A DNA stretch of 64,000 nucleotides, taken from contig JACEFZ010011692.1 of the NCBI GenBank assembly GCA_014155875.1, positions 1-64,000 on the forward strand. Direction: 5' to 3'. This document shows, one piece after another, positions 44,301-56,914 of this stretch (within the stretch, counting starts at the first letter, position 1; each line of letters starts with the position of its first letter). Under the pieces are notes generated by a model that was given only the letters and a program-made list of their open reading frames with translations, was not told the origin of the DNA and ran no database searches. Made by a program: the position numbers and the translations under genes. The stretch is from Cepaea nemoralis (Eukaryota; Mollusca; Gastropoda; Stylommatophora; Helicidae).

Positions 44301-47300
44301 GTGAAGAGGTAACAGTAAATTCATCCATGGAATGCCGATCTATCATCTTGTGAAGAGGTATCAGTAAATTCATCCATGGATAGTCCATCTATCATCTTGT
44401 GAACAGGTATCAGTAAATTCATCCATGGAGAGTTCATCTATCATCTTGTGAAGAGGTATCAGTAAATTCATCCAAGGAATGCCCATCTATCATCTTGTGA
44501 AGAGGTATCCATAAGTTCATCCATGGATAGTCCAGCTATCATCTTATGAAGAGGTATTCATACGTTCATCCATGGAGAGTTCATCTATCATCTTGTAAAG
44601 AGGTATCAGTAAATTCATCCAAGGAATGCCCATCTATCATCTTGTGAAGAGGTATCCATAAGTTCATCCATGGATAGTCCAGCTATCATCTTATGAAGAG
44701 GTATTCATACGTTCATCCATGGATAGTCATCTATCATCTTGTGAAGAGGTATCAGTAAATTCATTCATGGAATGCCCATCTATAAAATCTTGTGAAGAGG
44801 TATCCATAAGTTCATCCATGGATAGTCCATCTATCATCTTGTGAAGAGGTATCCATAAGTTCATCCATGAAGAGTACATCTATCGTCTTGTGAAGAGGAA
44901 TCCATAAGTTCATCCATATAATGCCCATCTATCACCTTGTGAAGAGGTATTCATAAGTTCATCCATGGATAGTCCATATATCATCTTGCGAAGATGTATC
45001 AGTAAATTGATCCATGGAATGTCCATCTATCAACTTGTGAAGAGGTATCAGTAAATTTATCCATGGAGAATCCATCGATCATCCTGTGAAGATGTAGTAA
45101 ATTCATCCATGGATATTCCATCTATCATCTTGTGAAGAGGTATCAGTAAATTCATCCATGGAATACCCATCTATCATCTTGTGAAGAGGTATCAGTAAAT
45201 TCATCCATAGAATGCCCATCTATCACCTTGTGAAGAGGTATTCATAAGTTCATCCATGGAGAGTCCATCTATCATCTTGTGAAGAGGTATCAGTAAATTC
45301 ATCGATAAAATGCCCATCTATCACCTTGTGAAGAGGTATTCATAAGTTCATCAATGGCGAGTCCATCTATCATCTTGTGAAGAGGTATCAGTAAATTCAT
45401 CCATGGAATACCCATCTATCATCTTGTGAAGAGGTATCCATAAGTTCATCCATAGATATTCCATCTATCATCTTGTGAAGAGGTATCCATAAGTTTATCC
45501 ACAGAATGCTCACTTATCACCTTGTGAAGAGGTATCCATTAAGTCCATCCATAGATAGTCCATCTATCATCTTGTGAAGAAGTATCATTAAATTCGTCCA
45601 TGAAATGCCCATCTATCATCTTGTGAAGAGGTATCTATAAGTTCATCCATAGATATTCCATCTATCATCTTGTGAAGAGGTATCCGTAAGTTCGTCCATG
45701 GATAGTCCATGTATGATCTTTTGAAGAGGTATCAGTAAACTCATCCATGGAATGTCAATCTATCAATTTGTGAAGATGTATCCATAAGTTCATCCATAGA
45801 TAGTCCATCTATCATCTCGTGAAGAGGTAACAGTAAATTCATCCATGGAATGCCAATCTATCATCTTCTGAAGAGGTATCAGTAAATTCATCTATGGATA
45901 GTCCATCTATCATCTTGTGAAGAGGTATCAGTAAATTCATTCATGGAATGCCCATCTATCATCTTGTAAAGAAGTATTCATAAGTTCATCCATGAATAGT
46001 CATCAATCATCTTGTGAAGAGGTATCCATAAGTTCATCCATGAAGAGTCCATCTATCGTCTTGTGAAGAGGAATCCATAAGTTCATCCATAGAATGCCCA
46101 TCGATCACCTTGTGAAGAGGTATTCATAAGTTCATCCATGGATAGTCCATATATCATCTTGGGAAGATGTATCAGTAAATTGATCCATGGAATGTCCATC
46201 TATCAACTTGTGAAGAGGTATCAGTAAATTCATCCATGGCGAATCCATAGATCATCCTGTGAAGAGGTAGTAAATTCATCCATGGATATTCCACCTATCA
46301 TCTTGTGAAGAGGTATCAGTAAATTCATCAATGGAGAGTCCATCTATCATCTTGTGAAGAGGTATCAGTAAATTCATCCATGGAATACCCATCTATCATC
46401 TTGTGAAGAGGTATCAGTAAATTCATCCATATAATGCCCATCTATCACCTTGTGAAGAGGTATTCATAAGTTCATCCATGGAGAGTCCATCTATCATCTT
46501 GTGAAGAGGTATCAGTAAATTCATCCATGGAATGCCCATCTATCATCTTGTGACGAGGTATCCATAAGTTCATCCATAGATATTCCATCTATCATCTTGT
46601 GAAGAGGTATCCATAAGTTCATCCACGGTGAGTCCATCTATCATCTTGTGAAGAGGAATCCATAAGTTTATCCATAGAATGCCCATCTATCACCTTGTGA
46701 AGAGGTATTCATAAGTTCATCCATGGAGAGTCCATCTATCATCTTGTGAAGAGGTATCAGTAAATTCATCCATGGAATGCCCATCTATAATCTTGTGAAG
46801 AGGTATCCATAAGTTCATACATAGATATTCCATCTATCATCTTGTGAAGAGGTATCCGTAAGTTCGTCCATGGATAGTCCATCTATGATCTTGTGAAGAG
46901 GTATCAGTAAACTCATCCATGGAATGTCAATCTATCAATTTGTGAAGATGTATCCATAAGTTCATCCATAGATAGTCCATCTATCATCTTGTCAAGAGGT
47001 ATCCATAAGTTCATCCATGAATAGTCCATCGATCATCTTGTGAAGAGGTAACAGTAAATTCATCCTTAGAATACCCATCTATCATCTTGTGAAGAGGTAA
47101 CAGTAAATTCATCCATGGAATGCCGATCTATCATCTTGTGAAGAGGTATCAGTAAATTCATCCATGGATAGTCCATCTATCATCTTGTGAACAGGTATCA
47201 GTAAATTCATCCATGGAGAGTTCATCTATCATCTTGTGAAGAGGTATCAGTAAATTCATCCAAGGAATGCCCATCTATCATCTTGTGAAGAGGTATCCAT

Positions 47301-50300
47301 AAGTTCATCCATGGATAGTCCAGCTATCATCTTATGAAGAGGTATTCATACGTTCATCCATGGATAGTCATCTATCATCTTGTGAAGAGGTATCAGTAAA
47401 TTCATTCATGGAATGCCCATCTATAAAATCTTGTGAAGAGGTATCCATAAGTTCATCCATGGATAGTCCATCTATCATCTTGTGAAGAGGTATCCATAAG
47501 TTCATCCATGAAGAGTACATCTATCGTCTTGTGAAGAGGAATCCATAAGTTCATCCATATAATGCCCATCTATCACCTTGTGAAGAGGTATTCATAAGTT
47601 CATCCATGGATAGTCCATATATCATCTTGCGAAGATGTATCAGTAAATTGATCCATGGAATGTCCATCTATCAACTTGTGAAGAGGTATCAGTAAATTTA
47701 TCCATGGAGAATCCATCGATCATCCTGTGAAGATGTAGTAAATTCATCCATGGATATTCCATCTATCATCTTGTGAAGAGGTATCAGTAAATTCATCCGT
47801 GGAATACCCATCTATCATCTTGTGAAGAGGTATCAGTAAATTCATCCATAGAATGCCCATCTATCACCTTGTGAAGAGGTATTCATAAGTTCATCCATGG
47901 AGAGTCCATCTATCATCTTGTGAAGAGGTATCAGTAAATTCATCCATGGAATGCCCACCTATCATCTTGTGAAGAGGTATCCATAAGTTCATCCATAGAT
48001 ATTCCATCTATCATCTTGTGAAGAGGTATCCATAAGTTCATCCACGGAGAGTCCATCTATCATCTTGTGAAGAGGAATCCATAAGTTTATCCATAGAATG
48101 CTCACTTATCACCTTGTGAAGAGGTATTCATAAGTTCATCCATAAAGAGTCCATCTATCATCTTGTGAAGAGGTATCAGTAAATTCATCCATGGAATGCC
48201 CATCTATCATCTTGTGAAGAGGTATCCATTAAGTCCATCCATAGATAGTCCATCTATCATCTTGTGAAGAAGTATCATTAAATTCGTCCATGAAATGCCC
48301 ATCTATCATCTTGTGAAGAGGTATCTATAAGTTCATCCATAGATATTCCATCTATCATCTTGTGAAGAGGTATCCGTAAAATCGTCCATGGATAGTCCAT
48401 GTATGATCTTTTGAAGAGGTATCAGTAAACTCATCCATGGAATGTCAATCTATCAATTTGTGAAGATGTATCCATAAGTTCATCCATAGATAGTCCATCT
48501 ATCATCTTCGTGAAGAGGTAACAGTAAATTCATCCATGGAATGCCAATCTATCATCTTCTGAAGAGGTATCAGTAAATTCATCTATGGATAGTCCATCTA
48601 TCATCTTGTGAAGAGGTATCAGTAAATTCATTCATGGAATGCCCATCTGTCATCTTGTAAAGAGGTATTCATAAGTTCATCCATGAATAGTCATCAATCA
48701 TCTTGTGAAGAGGTATCCATAAGTTCATCCATGAAGAGTCCATCTATCGTCTTGTGAAGAGGAATCCATAAGTTCATCCATAGAATGCCCATCTATCACC
48801 TTGTGAAGAGGTATTCATAAGTTCATCCATGGATAGTCCATATATCATCTTGGGAAGATGTATCAGTAAATTGATCCATGGAATGTCCATCTATCAACTT
48901 GTGAAGAGGTATCAGTAAATTCATCCATGGCGAATCCATAGATCATCCTGTGAAGAGGTAGTAAATTCATCCATGGATATTCCACCTATCATCTTGTGAA
49001 GAGGTATCAGTAAATTCATCAATGGAGAGTCCATCTATCATCTTGTGAAGAGGTATCAGTAAATTCATCCATGGAATACCCATCTATCATCTTGTGAAGA
49101 GGTATCAGTAAATTCATCCATATAATGCCCATCTATCACCTTGTGAAGAGGTATTCATAAGTTCATCCATGGAGAGTCCATCTATCATCTTGTGAAGAGG
49201 TATCAGTAAATTCATCCATGGAATGCCCATCTATCATCTTGTGACGAGGTATCCATAAGTTCATCCATAGATATTCCATCTATCATCTTGTGAAGAGGTA
49301 TCCATAAGTTCATCCACGGAGAGTCCATCTATCATCTTGTGAAGATGAATCCATAAGTTTATCCATAGAATGCCCATCTATCACATTGTGAAGAGGTATT
49401 CATAAGTTCATCCATGGAGAGTCCATCTATCATCTTGTGAAGAGGTATCAGTAAATTCATCCATGGAATGCCCATATATCATCTTGTGAAGAGGTATCCA
49501 TAAGTTCATACATAGATATTCCATCTATCATCTTGTGAAGAGGTATCCGTAAGTTCGTCCATGGATAGTCCATCTATGATCTTGTGAAGAGGTATCAGTA
49601 AACTCATCCATGGAATGTCAATCTATCAATTTGTGAAGATGTATCCATAAGTTCATCCATAGATAGTCCATCTATCATCTTGTCAAGAGGTATCCATAAG
49701 TTCATCCATGAATAGTCCATCGATCATCTTGTGAAGAGGTATCAGTAAATTCATCCTTAGAATACCCATCTATCATCTTGTGAAGAGGTAACAGTAAATT
49801 CATCCATGGAATGCCGATCTATCATCTTGTGAAGAGGTATCAGTAAATTCATCCATGGATAGTCCATCTATCATCTTGTGAACAGGTATCAGTAAATTCA
49901 TCCATGGAGAGTTCATCTATCATCTTGTGAAGAGGTATCAGTAAATTCATCCAAGGAATGCCCATCTATCATCTTGTGAAGAGGTATCCATAAGTTCATC
50001 CATGGATAGTCCAGCTATCATCTTATGAAGAGGTATTCATACGTTCATCCATGGATAGTCATCTATCATCTTGTGAAGAGGTATCAGTAAATTCATTCAT
50101 GGAATGCCCATCTATCATCTCGTGAAGAGGTATCCATAAGTTCATCCATGGATAGTCCATCTATCATCTTGTGAAGAGGTATCCATAAGTTCATCCATGA
50201 AGAGTACATCTATCGTCTTGTGAAGAGGAATCCATAAGTTCATCCATATAATGCCCATCTATCACCTTGTGAAGAGGTATTCATAAGTTCATCCATGGAT

Positions 50301-51657
50301 AGTCCATATATCATCTTGCGAAGATGTATCAGTAAATTGATCCATGGAATGTCCATCTATCAACTTGTGAAGAGGTATCAGTAAATTCATCCATGGAGAA
50401 TCCATTGATCATCCTGTGAAGATGTAGTAAATTCATCCATGGATATTCTATCTATCATCTTGTGAAGAGGTATCAGTAAATTCATCCATGGAATACCCAT
50501 CTATCATCTTGTGAAGAGGTATCAGTAAATTCATCCATAGAATGCCCATCTATCACCTTGTGAAGAGGTATTCATAAGTTCATCCATGGAGAATATATCT
50601 ATCATCTTGTGAAGAGGTATCAGTAAATTCATCCATGGAATGCCCATATATCATCTTGTGAAGAGGTATCCATAAGTTCATCCATAGATATTCCATCTAT
50701 CATCTTGTGAAGAGGTATCCATAAGTTCATCCACGGAGAGTCCATCTATCATCTTGTGAAGAGGAATCCATAAGTTTATCTATAGAATACCCATCTATCA
50801 CCTTGTGAAGAGTTATTCATAAGTTCATCCATGGATAGTCCATATATCATCTTGCGAAGATGTATCAGTAAATTGATCCATGGAATGTCCATCTATCAAC
50901 TTGTGAAGAGGTATCAGTAAATTCATCCATGGAGAATCCATTGATCATCCTGTGAAGAGGTAGTAAATTCATCCATGGATATTCCACCTATCATCTTGTG
51001 AAGAGGTATCAGTAAATTCATCCATGGAGAGTCCATCTATCATCTTGTGAAGAGGTATCAGTAAATTCATCCATGGAATGCCCATCTATCATCTTGTGAA
51101 GAGGTATCAGTAAATTCATCCATAGAATGCCCATCTATCACCTTGTGAAGAGGTATTCATAAGTTCATCCATAGAGAGTCCATCTATCATCTTGTGAAGA
51201 GGTATCCATAAGTTCATTTATAGATAGTCCATCTATTATCTTGTGAAGAGGTATCATTAAATTCATCCATGGAATGCCAATCTATCATCTTGTGAAGAGG
51301 TATCAGTAAATTCATCCATGGAATGCCCATCTATCATCTTGTGAAAAGGTATCAGTAAATTCATCCATGGAATGCCAATCTATCATCTTGTGAAGAGGTA
51401 TCAGTAAATTCATCCATGGAATACCCGTCTATCATCTTGTGAAGAGGTATCAGTAAATTCATCCATGGAATGCCCATCTATCATCTTGTGAAGATGTATC
51501 AGTAAATTGATCCATGGAATGCCCATCTATCATCTTGTGAAGAGGTATCAGAAAATTCATCCATAGAATGCCCATCTATCATCTTGTGAAGATGTATCTA
51601 TAAGTTCATCCATAGATAGTCCATCTATCATTTTGTGAAGAGGTATCAGTAAATTCA
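41335..51657 (+). repeat. Satellite C, 49-bp tandem array with higher-order structure
   Basis: About 210 monomers of about 49 bp. The constant half is CTATCATCTTGTGAAGAGGT. The other half comes in two main types: ATCAGTAAATTCATCCATGG followed by AATGCC, and ATCCATAAGTTCATCCATGG followed by ATAGTC. Rare marker monomers recur in the same order with a spacing of roughly 2.5-2.8 kb. For example, TTGAAGAGGTATCAGTAAAC occurs at 43081, 45721 and 48411, and the variant with CGTAAGTTCGTCCATGG near 41527, 44067, 46855 and 49546. The array is therefore about four copies of a larger unit. No protein relation recognised. Confidence 0.97.
51645..51657. repeat. Target duplication, left copy
   Basis: ATCAGTAAATTCA, repeated exactly at 56022-56034; marks an insertion into satellite C. 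Confidence 0.85.
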
Positions 51658-52126
51658 GGTGTCAGGTCTTAGTCAGATATGACTGAGCTACCGTATAACA
51701 TTAGACGGTACTACCTGCTTTCTGTTAGCGCCGAGCGTTGGGCGGCGCTTACCAAACCCGACACCCCACATTGTGCCAACGGCTTCGGGCGGAAGAGCTC
51801 AATTGGGAGGGTACAAGCCTTACCCTGGTGCGAGGAAATGCAACCTAAAGACAAAATGTCATGACAGGGCAGACCAGGTCCTAAGCCTTGGTTGGTGGCT
51901 GGTCTAGGATCGAAGCTCCGACAGGCGGACAGTTAGAGCATTGCTTTGCTGATCTGGCAGCTGCTGCATCTTGTCTGGTTCCAGATGTAGGGGTGTTACC
52001 TTTCCTCTGGAGTGAACTAGGCAGGCTGAGAGAGGGATCATGCTGCATGGGCAACACATGATCTCTATATTTTAGCCCAGGCTTTGTGCTATGGAGAGGC
52101 AATAACTCCATCCCTGGTAAAAGTTA

Positions 52127-52136
52127 TTATGCCTTT
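52127..52136. repeat. LINE-B target duplication, left copy
   Basis: TTATGCCTTT, repeated at 55963-55972. Confidence 0.85.
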
Positions 52137-52334
52137 AGTTAGTTAGTTAGTTAGTCGACAGATCATCCTCGTTGCACATCGAACCATTCAGTCCATAAGT
52201 GCTCGGATCCCCTCCTCAGCAAATCCCGCAGCGTGTAGCGGCTAACGACGCCAGTTCTGTGTTGGTTTTATCAATCTGCTTTGGCTTCCTGCGTAGTGTT
52301 CTTGTTTGGCCACCCCTCTTTTAATTTGCTGTTC

Positions 52335-52892
52335 TCACAGCCTGAACATGGTTGTAGATTCACAGTCATCACTTGGTTCGCGCAAAAGTCTCACTTCTCG
52401 TAGAGCATTCAGAATGTCAGCCTGGTCCATGGCGCGTCCGCCCTCCACAGTAGCCTCACCTGCGAGCTTGTCAGCCCGCTCATTTCCTTGTACTCCCGCA
52501 TGCCCTGGCACGAAGATGAAACTAATCTTTGCCAGCCGAGACCGCTTCAGAGGCAGCAACCATTCTCTTCGGATCGACCCCTCCTTTATCCTCTTGATCA
52601 TGTTCATTGAGTCGCTAAGGAAACAAGCCCTAGTGAATGTCTGTGTCTCGAGCCATGTTATTGCTTTACTTACTGCCATGACTTCCATGGTCAGGCTACT
52701 TGTGGTTTCAGTGAAAGCACCAGAGTCCTCCTTCACAATTCTCCCTCCGGCCCGAGCTGTAAAGGCCCATGAGCTTCTCACATGTCGGACGACCGACCCA
52801 TCTGTGTAGATGACCGCGTCACCGTCTAGCGAATTCTCGAAAATCAACGCTTGTACTTCAGCCTCAACAGCAGCCGGACATTTTGTCTGCAT
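52335..52892 (-). pseudogene. LINE-B RNase H domain
   Basis: Frame of 185 codons in a different phase from the RT frame upstream, so a frameshift lies near 52850-52890. Order: IYTDGSVVRHVRSSWAF (first Asp), SSLTMEVMAVSKAITWLE (Glu), CFLSDSMNMIKRI (second Asp), FIFVPGHAGVQGNERADKLA (His and last Asp), then GGRAMDQADILNALRE. All catalytic positions are present. It ends at a stop shortly before the C-terminal extension that is open in LINE-A. Confidence 0.92.
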
Positions 52893-54813
52893 TTTCTATC
52901 TAGTTGGATGCAAACTGAAAAGGATGTGCAGAAGTCTGTTGGCACTTGCACCCACTCCTCACCAGGTTCTAAGTCCTCAAGTGAACACACCTGTTGAAGA
53001 ATGTCTTCGGCTTGACCCATCCACGACCGTCCTCTTTTTAACCTGCTGCCATTCACCTTCCTAATTTCACTATGCAGTGGATGCTGTGTGTTTGCGTTAA
53101 TTCTGAGGTAGGCACATGCCCTGCAAACTTGTATTCTCTCTTCAATGGTTGGAAAATCAAGAAGGTAGCGCATCGCCCTGCATGCTGTATCTCTTGTACA
53201 TCCAAGAATAATGCGCATAGCTTCATTCTGTATCCTTTCCATCCTTTCTATCTGATTATGGCTGAGAGTCAGGATTGCCATTGCATACTCCAAAACAGAC
53301 ATGACCAGCCCCTCGTACAGAAGACATAGATGGCGCTGCTCACAGTTTGCTGCCGCCATCACCCGCATCGCTGCCAAACCCCGCTTGGCCTTTGTTATCA
53401 CCTGGTCTATGTGCACATTATAAGCAAGGCTTCGATCAAACCGTATCCCCAGGTAATTCATTGCCTGCGTTCTTTCCACCGTCTCTGAACACAGCATTAC
53501 AGTTGGTGTTGGATTGTTGACAATATTCAACGAGTCACTGTTGCCTTTGTTGGGTTGACCATTGCCCCAGCTTCATCACACCAAGTACTTATGCGATTGA
53601 GTTCGGTTTGTAGTTCCACAGCAACCTCCTCTCTATCCTTACCCTGACGATACACTAAAACATCATCGGCATATGACAATGTCCTGCCAGGTCCAGTGAT
53701 CTGCTCACTGGTGATTCTCACTGTGTAGGCGTTGAACAGTACCGGAGATAAATGTGATCCCTGTGGTAGGCCAGGATATATTGTTGTTGGTTCCGAAGTC
53801 CAACTGCCACATCAAAAAACTACTTTCCGTTGGAAGAGGGCTGCAGCGATCCAACTAAGGAATGGACTTACGTTTAGTTCAAGAAGCTGAAACATTAAAA
53901 AATCCAGTGGTACTCTGTTGTATGCGTCCTCCAGATCAATCGCTGCAGCAACGGTTTCAGTGCCTGAGTGGAAACCTTCATAGACATCATGGACAAAGAC
54001 TGCTGCATTGGTCCAGGTTTCTCTTTTTGGACGGTACCCACCCAGGATAGGTGGGAAAACACCTTGCCTCTCTAGTTGGCTTGATATTTTCCTGGCAATT
54101 ACCTTCTCCAGCAGCTTGCCTATTGTATTCTGCATGGTTATAATTCGATATCCCTGAATTTTTTTGTGGTCTTTGTCAGGCTTCGGCAAGGGAATCAGAT
54201 AGCTGTGTAACCATTCCTCCTTGATGCTAGCACTCCCTATACTGTTGTTGTACATGTCTGCTAGTTTCTCTAGCTCATTGTCGGTACACCTATTTATGTC
54301 GTCGTATCTTATGCCATCAGGACCTGGAGCACTGTTTTTTGATCGTCGAAGCACAGCCTTGATTTCTTTCACTGTCACTGTGTCTTCATCCGAAGTGTTC
54401 TGGGCCTTGCATCTGTCTGAGGTGACCTCCTTGGCCAGATTTCGGCCTCCCATGTCTGTCTGGTTGCTCTGCTCAAGGTAGCGTTCAAAGAGGGCTTTGC
54501 CCTTGTCCTCGTCAGTCCTCTGCCAGATGAGGTCAGCACCTTGGAAGTCTGAAATGCTCTTATTCTTGACTACACCACTCATGCTTTTATGTAGTCGCCA
54601 GAACAATTTCAGTGACTTGTCTGTGCTTACTCTTTGACACACCTCTGCCCATTTTTCGCTTTTAACCACCTTGACCAGTTTTTTTAAATAGCTTACTTTT
54701 GTGTGCATCTCTCTTTCTAAGTGCAAGCAGGGACTAGGATGACCAGCTCTGTTCTTCTTGGCATTTTGCCATCTCCTTACGGCACTACGCTTATCCACCC
54801 AAGCCTTCTCCAC
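52844..54813 (-). pseudogene. LINE-B reverse transcriptase
   Basis: Three pieces. 53812-54813 carries the N-terminal and finger regions: NSAPGPDGIRYDDI, SYLIPLPKPDKD, YRIITMQNTIGKLLEKVIA, LGGYRPKRE and the motif A region AAIDLEDAYNRVP. A TGA stop at 53812-53814 interrupts it. It continues in the same frame with GLPQGSHLSPVLFN and YADD (53662-53673). A frameshift near 53527 leads to 52844-53530, the thumb (AMNYLGIRFDRSL, RHLCLLYEGLVMSVLEYA). Catalytic residues are intact, so the copy died recently or by few lesions. Confidence 0.93.
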
Positions 54814-55722
54814 CTCGAAGCTCCACCACGGTGGCTGCTCCCAGCTTTTTTTCCTGCCCTGAAACGTTCTGCGCTTTCACGTCTTATTTTACTCACCACA
54901 TCTTGCCCTGTACTGTCATACTGGAAAGTCTTTACCTTTAGCGTGTGCTGCCTGGTTCTGCCTTTCTCCACGAATATGCTGCAAGGGTGGTGGTCGCTGC
55001 CATGGTGTCCTCGGACACCCCATCTACACACTGTAGTGAGTGAAGGTGAAACTAGCGCCAGATCAATAGCACTGTCCTCATCGCCTGGACGGCTTGCTGT
55101 CCTGGTGACACAGCCACTGTTGATACAAACCAGGTCGATGGTTTCCAGTGCAGTCTCGAGCTCCTCCCCTTGTGTATTGGAGGAAGTGTTTCCCCATGAT
55201 CTGCCTTTAGCGTTGAAGTCACCACAGAAAATAACATTTCTCTCGTTGCCTAATATGCCACTTAAGCACTGCCACTTCTGGGCGTCCACACTCGCATTGC
55301 GGGCATAAACATTAACCAACACGAATGGTATACTGGAATGAACTCTCAACGCCTGTATTTGTATATCGTCACTGTCCCAACTGGACATGTCTAGCTCTGA
55401 CGCCACCATGCTGTCGCGAACGAGAATCGCCGTAGAAACATTTGAAGCCGGCAATTCGGAGTAGCTGATCGCCCAGTCTCGTCTCCTGGAGTGCTACAAT
55501 GTCGTCCCTGTAAACTAGGGTTTCTAAAATAGAGCCCCGTTGTTTTACACTGGCACAGTTCCAATATAGAATACGGATGTTCCTGAGTCCTAGACGGTGA
55601 CACTTGAGTCTAAAACGTCTCAAACCATCGCGCTTACCTTGTTTCTTTCTCCCTGCGCGGCTACCACGCCGCTTCGTTATGTTGACTGCTGACCGCTCGG
55701 AAAACACACGTTGTTCCGCCAT
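54777..55722 (-). pseudogene. LINE-B endonuclease
   Basis: Starts at the ATG at 55720-55722 (MAEQRVFSERSAV) followed by a basic stretch (RRGSRAGRKKQGKR). The AP-endonuclease fold follows: RILYWNCASVKQRG, IVALQETRL (Glu), then a frameshift with probable small deletion near 55400-55450. Next are LVNVYARNAS, VIFCGDFNAKGRSWG (Asp, Asn), SAIDLALVSPSL and GSDHHPC (Ser-Asp-His). A second frameshift near 54790-54813 joins it to the RT part. Role: nicks target DNA to prime reverse transcription. Confidence 0.9.
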
Positions 55723-55942
55723 GTTGAAAAAACGTAAACACAGACTGCTGAGAACCAAACACGCTGCTGAAAATTCACTCAAGGATGGCTTCGCTCGATG
55801 CACGAACTCCGTAGCACCCACGCAGATCTTGAGTAGAAACTCCTGGTTTTACATCCTGGCACACCAATTACACGCAAGAGATGAATAAATCCATCAACTA
55901 CGCGAAAAAGTTAACGAACACAAAACAACACGACCGTCCGTC

Positions 55943-55962
55943 GCCATCTTGAAACCGGAAGC
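55943..55962 (-). promoter_or_regulatory. LINE-B 5' end with ETS-like and YY1-like sites
   Basis: The first bases of the element (minus strand) are GCTTCCGGTTTCAAGATGGC. CTTCCGG matches an ETS-type site and CAAGATGGCG (extending to 55941) matches the YY1 consensus. Human L1 has a YY1 site at the same place, where it fixes the transcription start. Function here is inferred. Confidence 0.55.
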
Positions 55963-55972
55963 TTATGCCTTT
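55963..55972. repeat. LINE-B target duplication, right copy
   Basis: TTATGCCTTT, exact match to 52127-52136. Confidence 0.85.
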
Positions 55973-56021
55973 TTAAAGCACAAACTATCGTCTGTCAAGA
56001 CGGCAAGGTGCCAATGAATGA

Positions 56022-56164
56022 ATCAGTAAATTCATCCATGGAATGCCCAGCTATCATTTTGTGAAGAGGTATCCATAAGTTCATCCATAGATAGTCCATC
56101 TATCATCTTGTGAAGAGGTATACATAAGTTCATCCATGGATAGTCATCTATCATCTAGTGAAGT
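56022..56164 (+). repeat. Satellite C, right remnant
   Basis: About three monomers continuing the array after the retroposon; begins with the ATCAGTAAATTCA duplication and ends within TCATCTAGTGAAG. Confidence 0.95.
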
Positions 56165-56362
56165 CTTCTTTAGATCGCTCACTTTTATTTTACCTCGCCT
56201 GGTTACTTTATTGCCCTGTTTATTGCTTGGTAGTTTGATTGGTTGCTTGCTAGCTAAGAAGCTTGGGCGACCTCAGGAAGACGGCCAGCATCATCTCTTG
56301 AGTCTGAAGCATCGACGCTCACGTAGCATGGGGTATGAAAAAGATTTAGATCCATTGGATTT
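56165..56362. other. Unique spacer
   Basis: No gene or repeat recognised. The open frame 56136-56393 is interrupted by array sequence at both ends and not supported. Confidence 0.5.
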
Positions 56363-56914
56363 GGATTGGTGTGGGGCCGTTCTGGAGACCTAGTACTGGG
56401 ATTGGTGTGGGGCCGTTCCTGGAGACCCAGTACTGGGATTGGTGTGGGGCCGTTCCTGGAGACCCAGTACTGGGATTAGTGTGGGGCCGTTCCTGGAGAC
56501 CCAGTACTGGGATTAGTGTGGGGCCGTTCCTGGAGACCCAGTACTGGGATTGGTGTGGGGCCGTTCCTGGAGACCCAGTACTGGGATTAGTGTGGGGCCG
56601 TTCCTGGAGACCCAGTACTGGGATTGGTGTGGGGCCGTTCCTGGAGACCCAGTACTGGGATTGGTGTGGGGCCGTTCCTGGAGACCCAGTACTGGGATTG
56701 GTGTGGGGCCGTTCCTGGAGACCCAGTACTGGGATTGGTGTGGGGCCGTTCCTGGAGACCTAGTACTGGGATTGGTGTGGGGCCGTTCCTGGAGACCCAG
56801 TACTGGGATTAGTGTGGGGCCGTTCCTGGAGACCCAGAACTGGGATTGGTGTGGGGCCGTTCCTGGAGACCCAGAACTGGGATTGGTGTGGGGCCGTTCC
56901 TGGTGACCCAGTAC
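56363..56914 (+). repeat. 37-bp minisatellite
   Basis: About 15 copies of a 37-bp unit with GGATTGGTGTGGGGCCGTTC and CTGGAGACCCAGTACT. Very uniform; a few copies have ATTAGTG or CAGAACT. Open frames across it on both strands are periodic by-products. Confidence 0.97.

Larger units (their letters stand above)
52137..55962 (-). mobile_element. LINE-B: near full-length I-group-like non-LTR retrotransposon
   Basis: 3826 bp on the minus strand between TTATGCCTTT duplications. From its 5' end: GCTTCCGG, then CAAGATGGCG, then a single polyprotein with AP-type endonuclease (about 54840-55620), reverse transcriptase (about 52980-54500) and RNase H (52335-52830), a C-terminal extension, and a tail of ACTA repeats at 52137-52155. 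RNase H after RT and a short simple-repeat tail suit the I superfamily (I, Nimb, Loa and relatives); the exact clade needs a tree. The flush 5' end with promoter-like motifs suggests it is nearly full length although only 3.8 kb, without a separate Gag-like ORF1. It has several frameshifts and stops. Confidence 0.9.
51658..56021 (+). mobile_element. Retroposon of unknown family inserted in satellite C, split by LINE-B
   Basis: The satellite is interrupted between two copies of ATCAGTAAATTCA. With LINE-B and one of its duplications removed, the insert is about 530 bp (51658-52136 plus 55973-56021). It starts GGTGTCAGGTCTTAGTCAGA and ends in a short AATG-repeat tail (CCAATGAATGA). The tail and 13-bp duplication fit a non-LTR retroposon in plus orientation. 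I find no tRNA-type promoter boxes and no coding segment, so it may be a SINE of another type or a truncated LINE end. Confidence 0.7.

Noticed and set aside
41335..51657. Protein repeat in satellite C (minus-strand LHKMIDGLSMDE-like readings)
   Set aside because: A 49-bp period rotates the frame and stops occur in every frame within a few monomers.
52306..55888. Several plus-strand frames in LINE-B (for example 52306-52809 and 54721-55308)
   Set aside because: Shadows of the minus-strand RNase H, RT and endonuclease.
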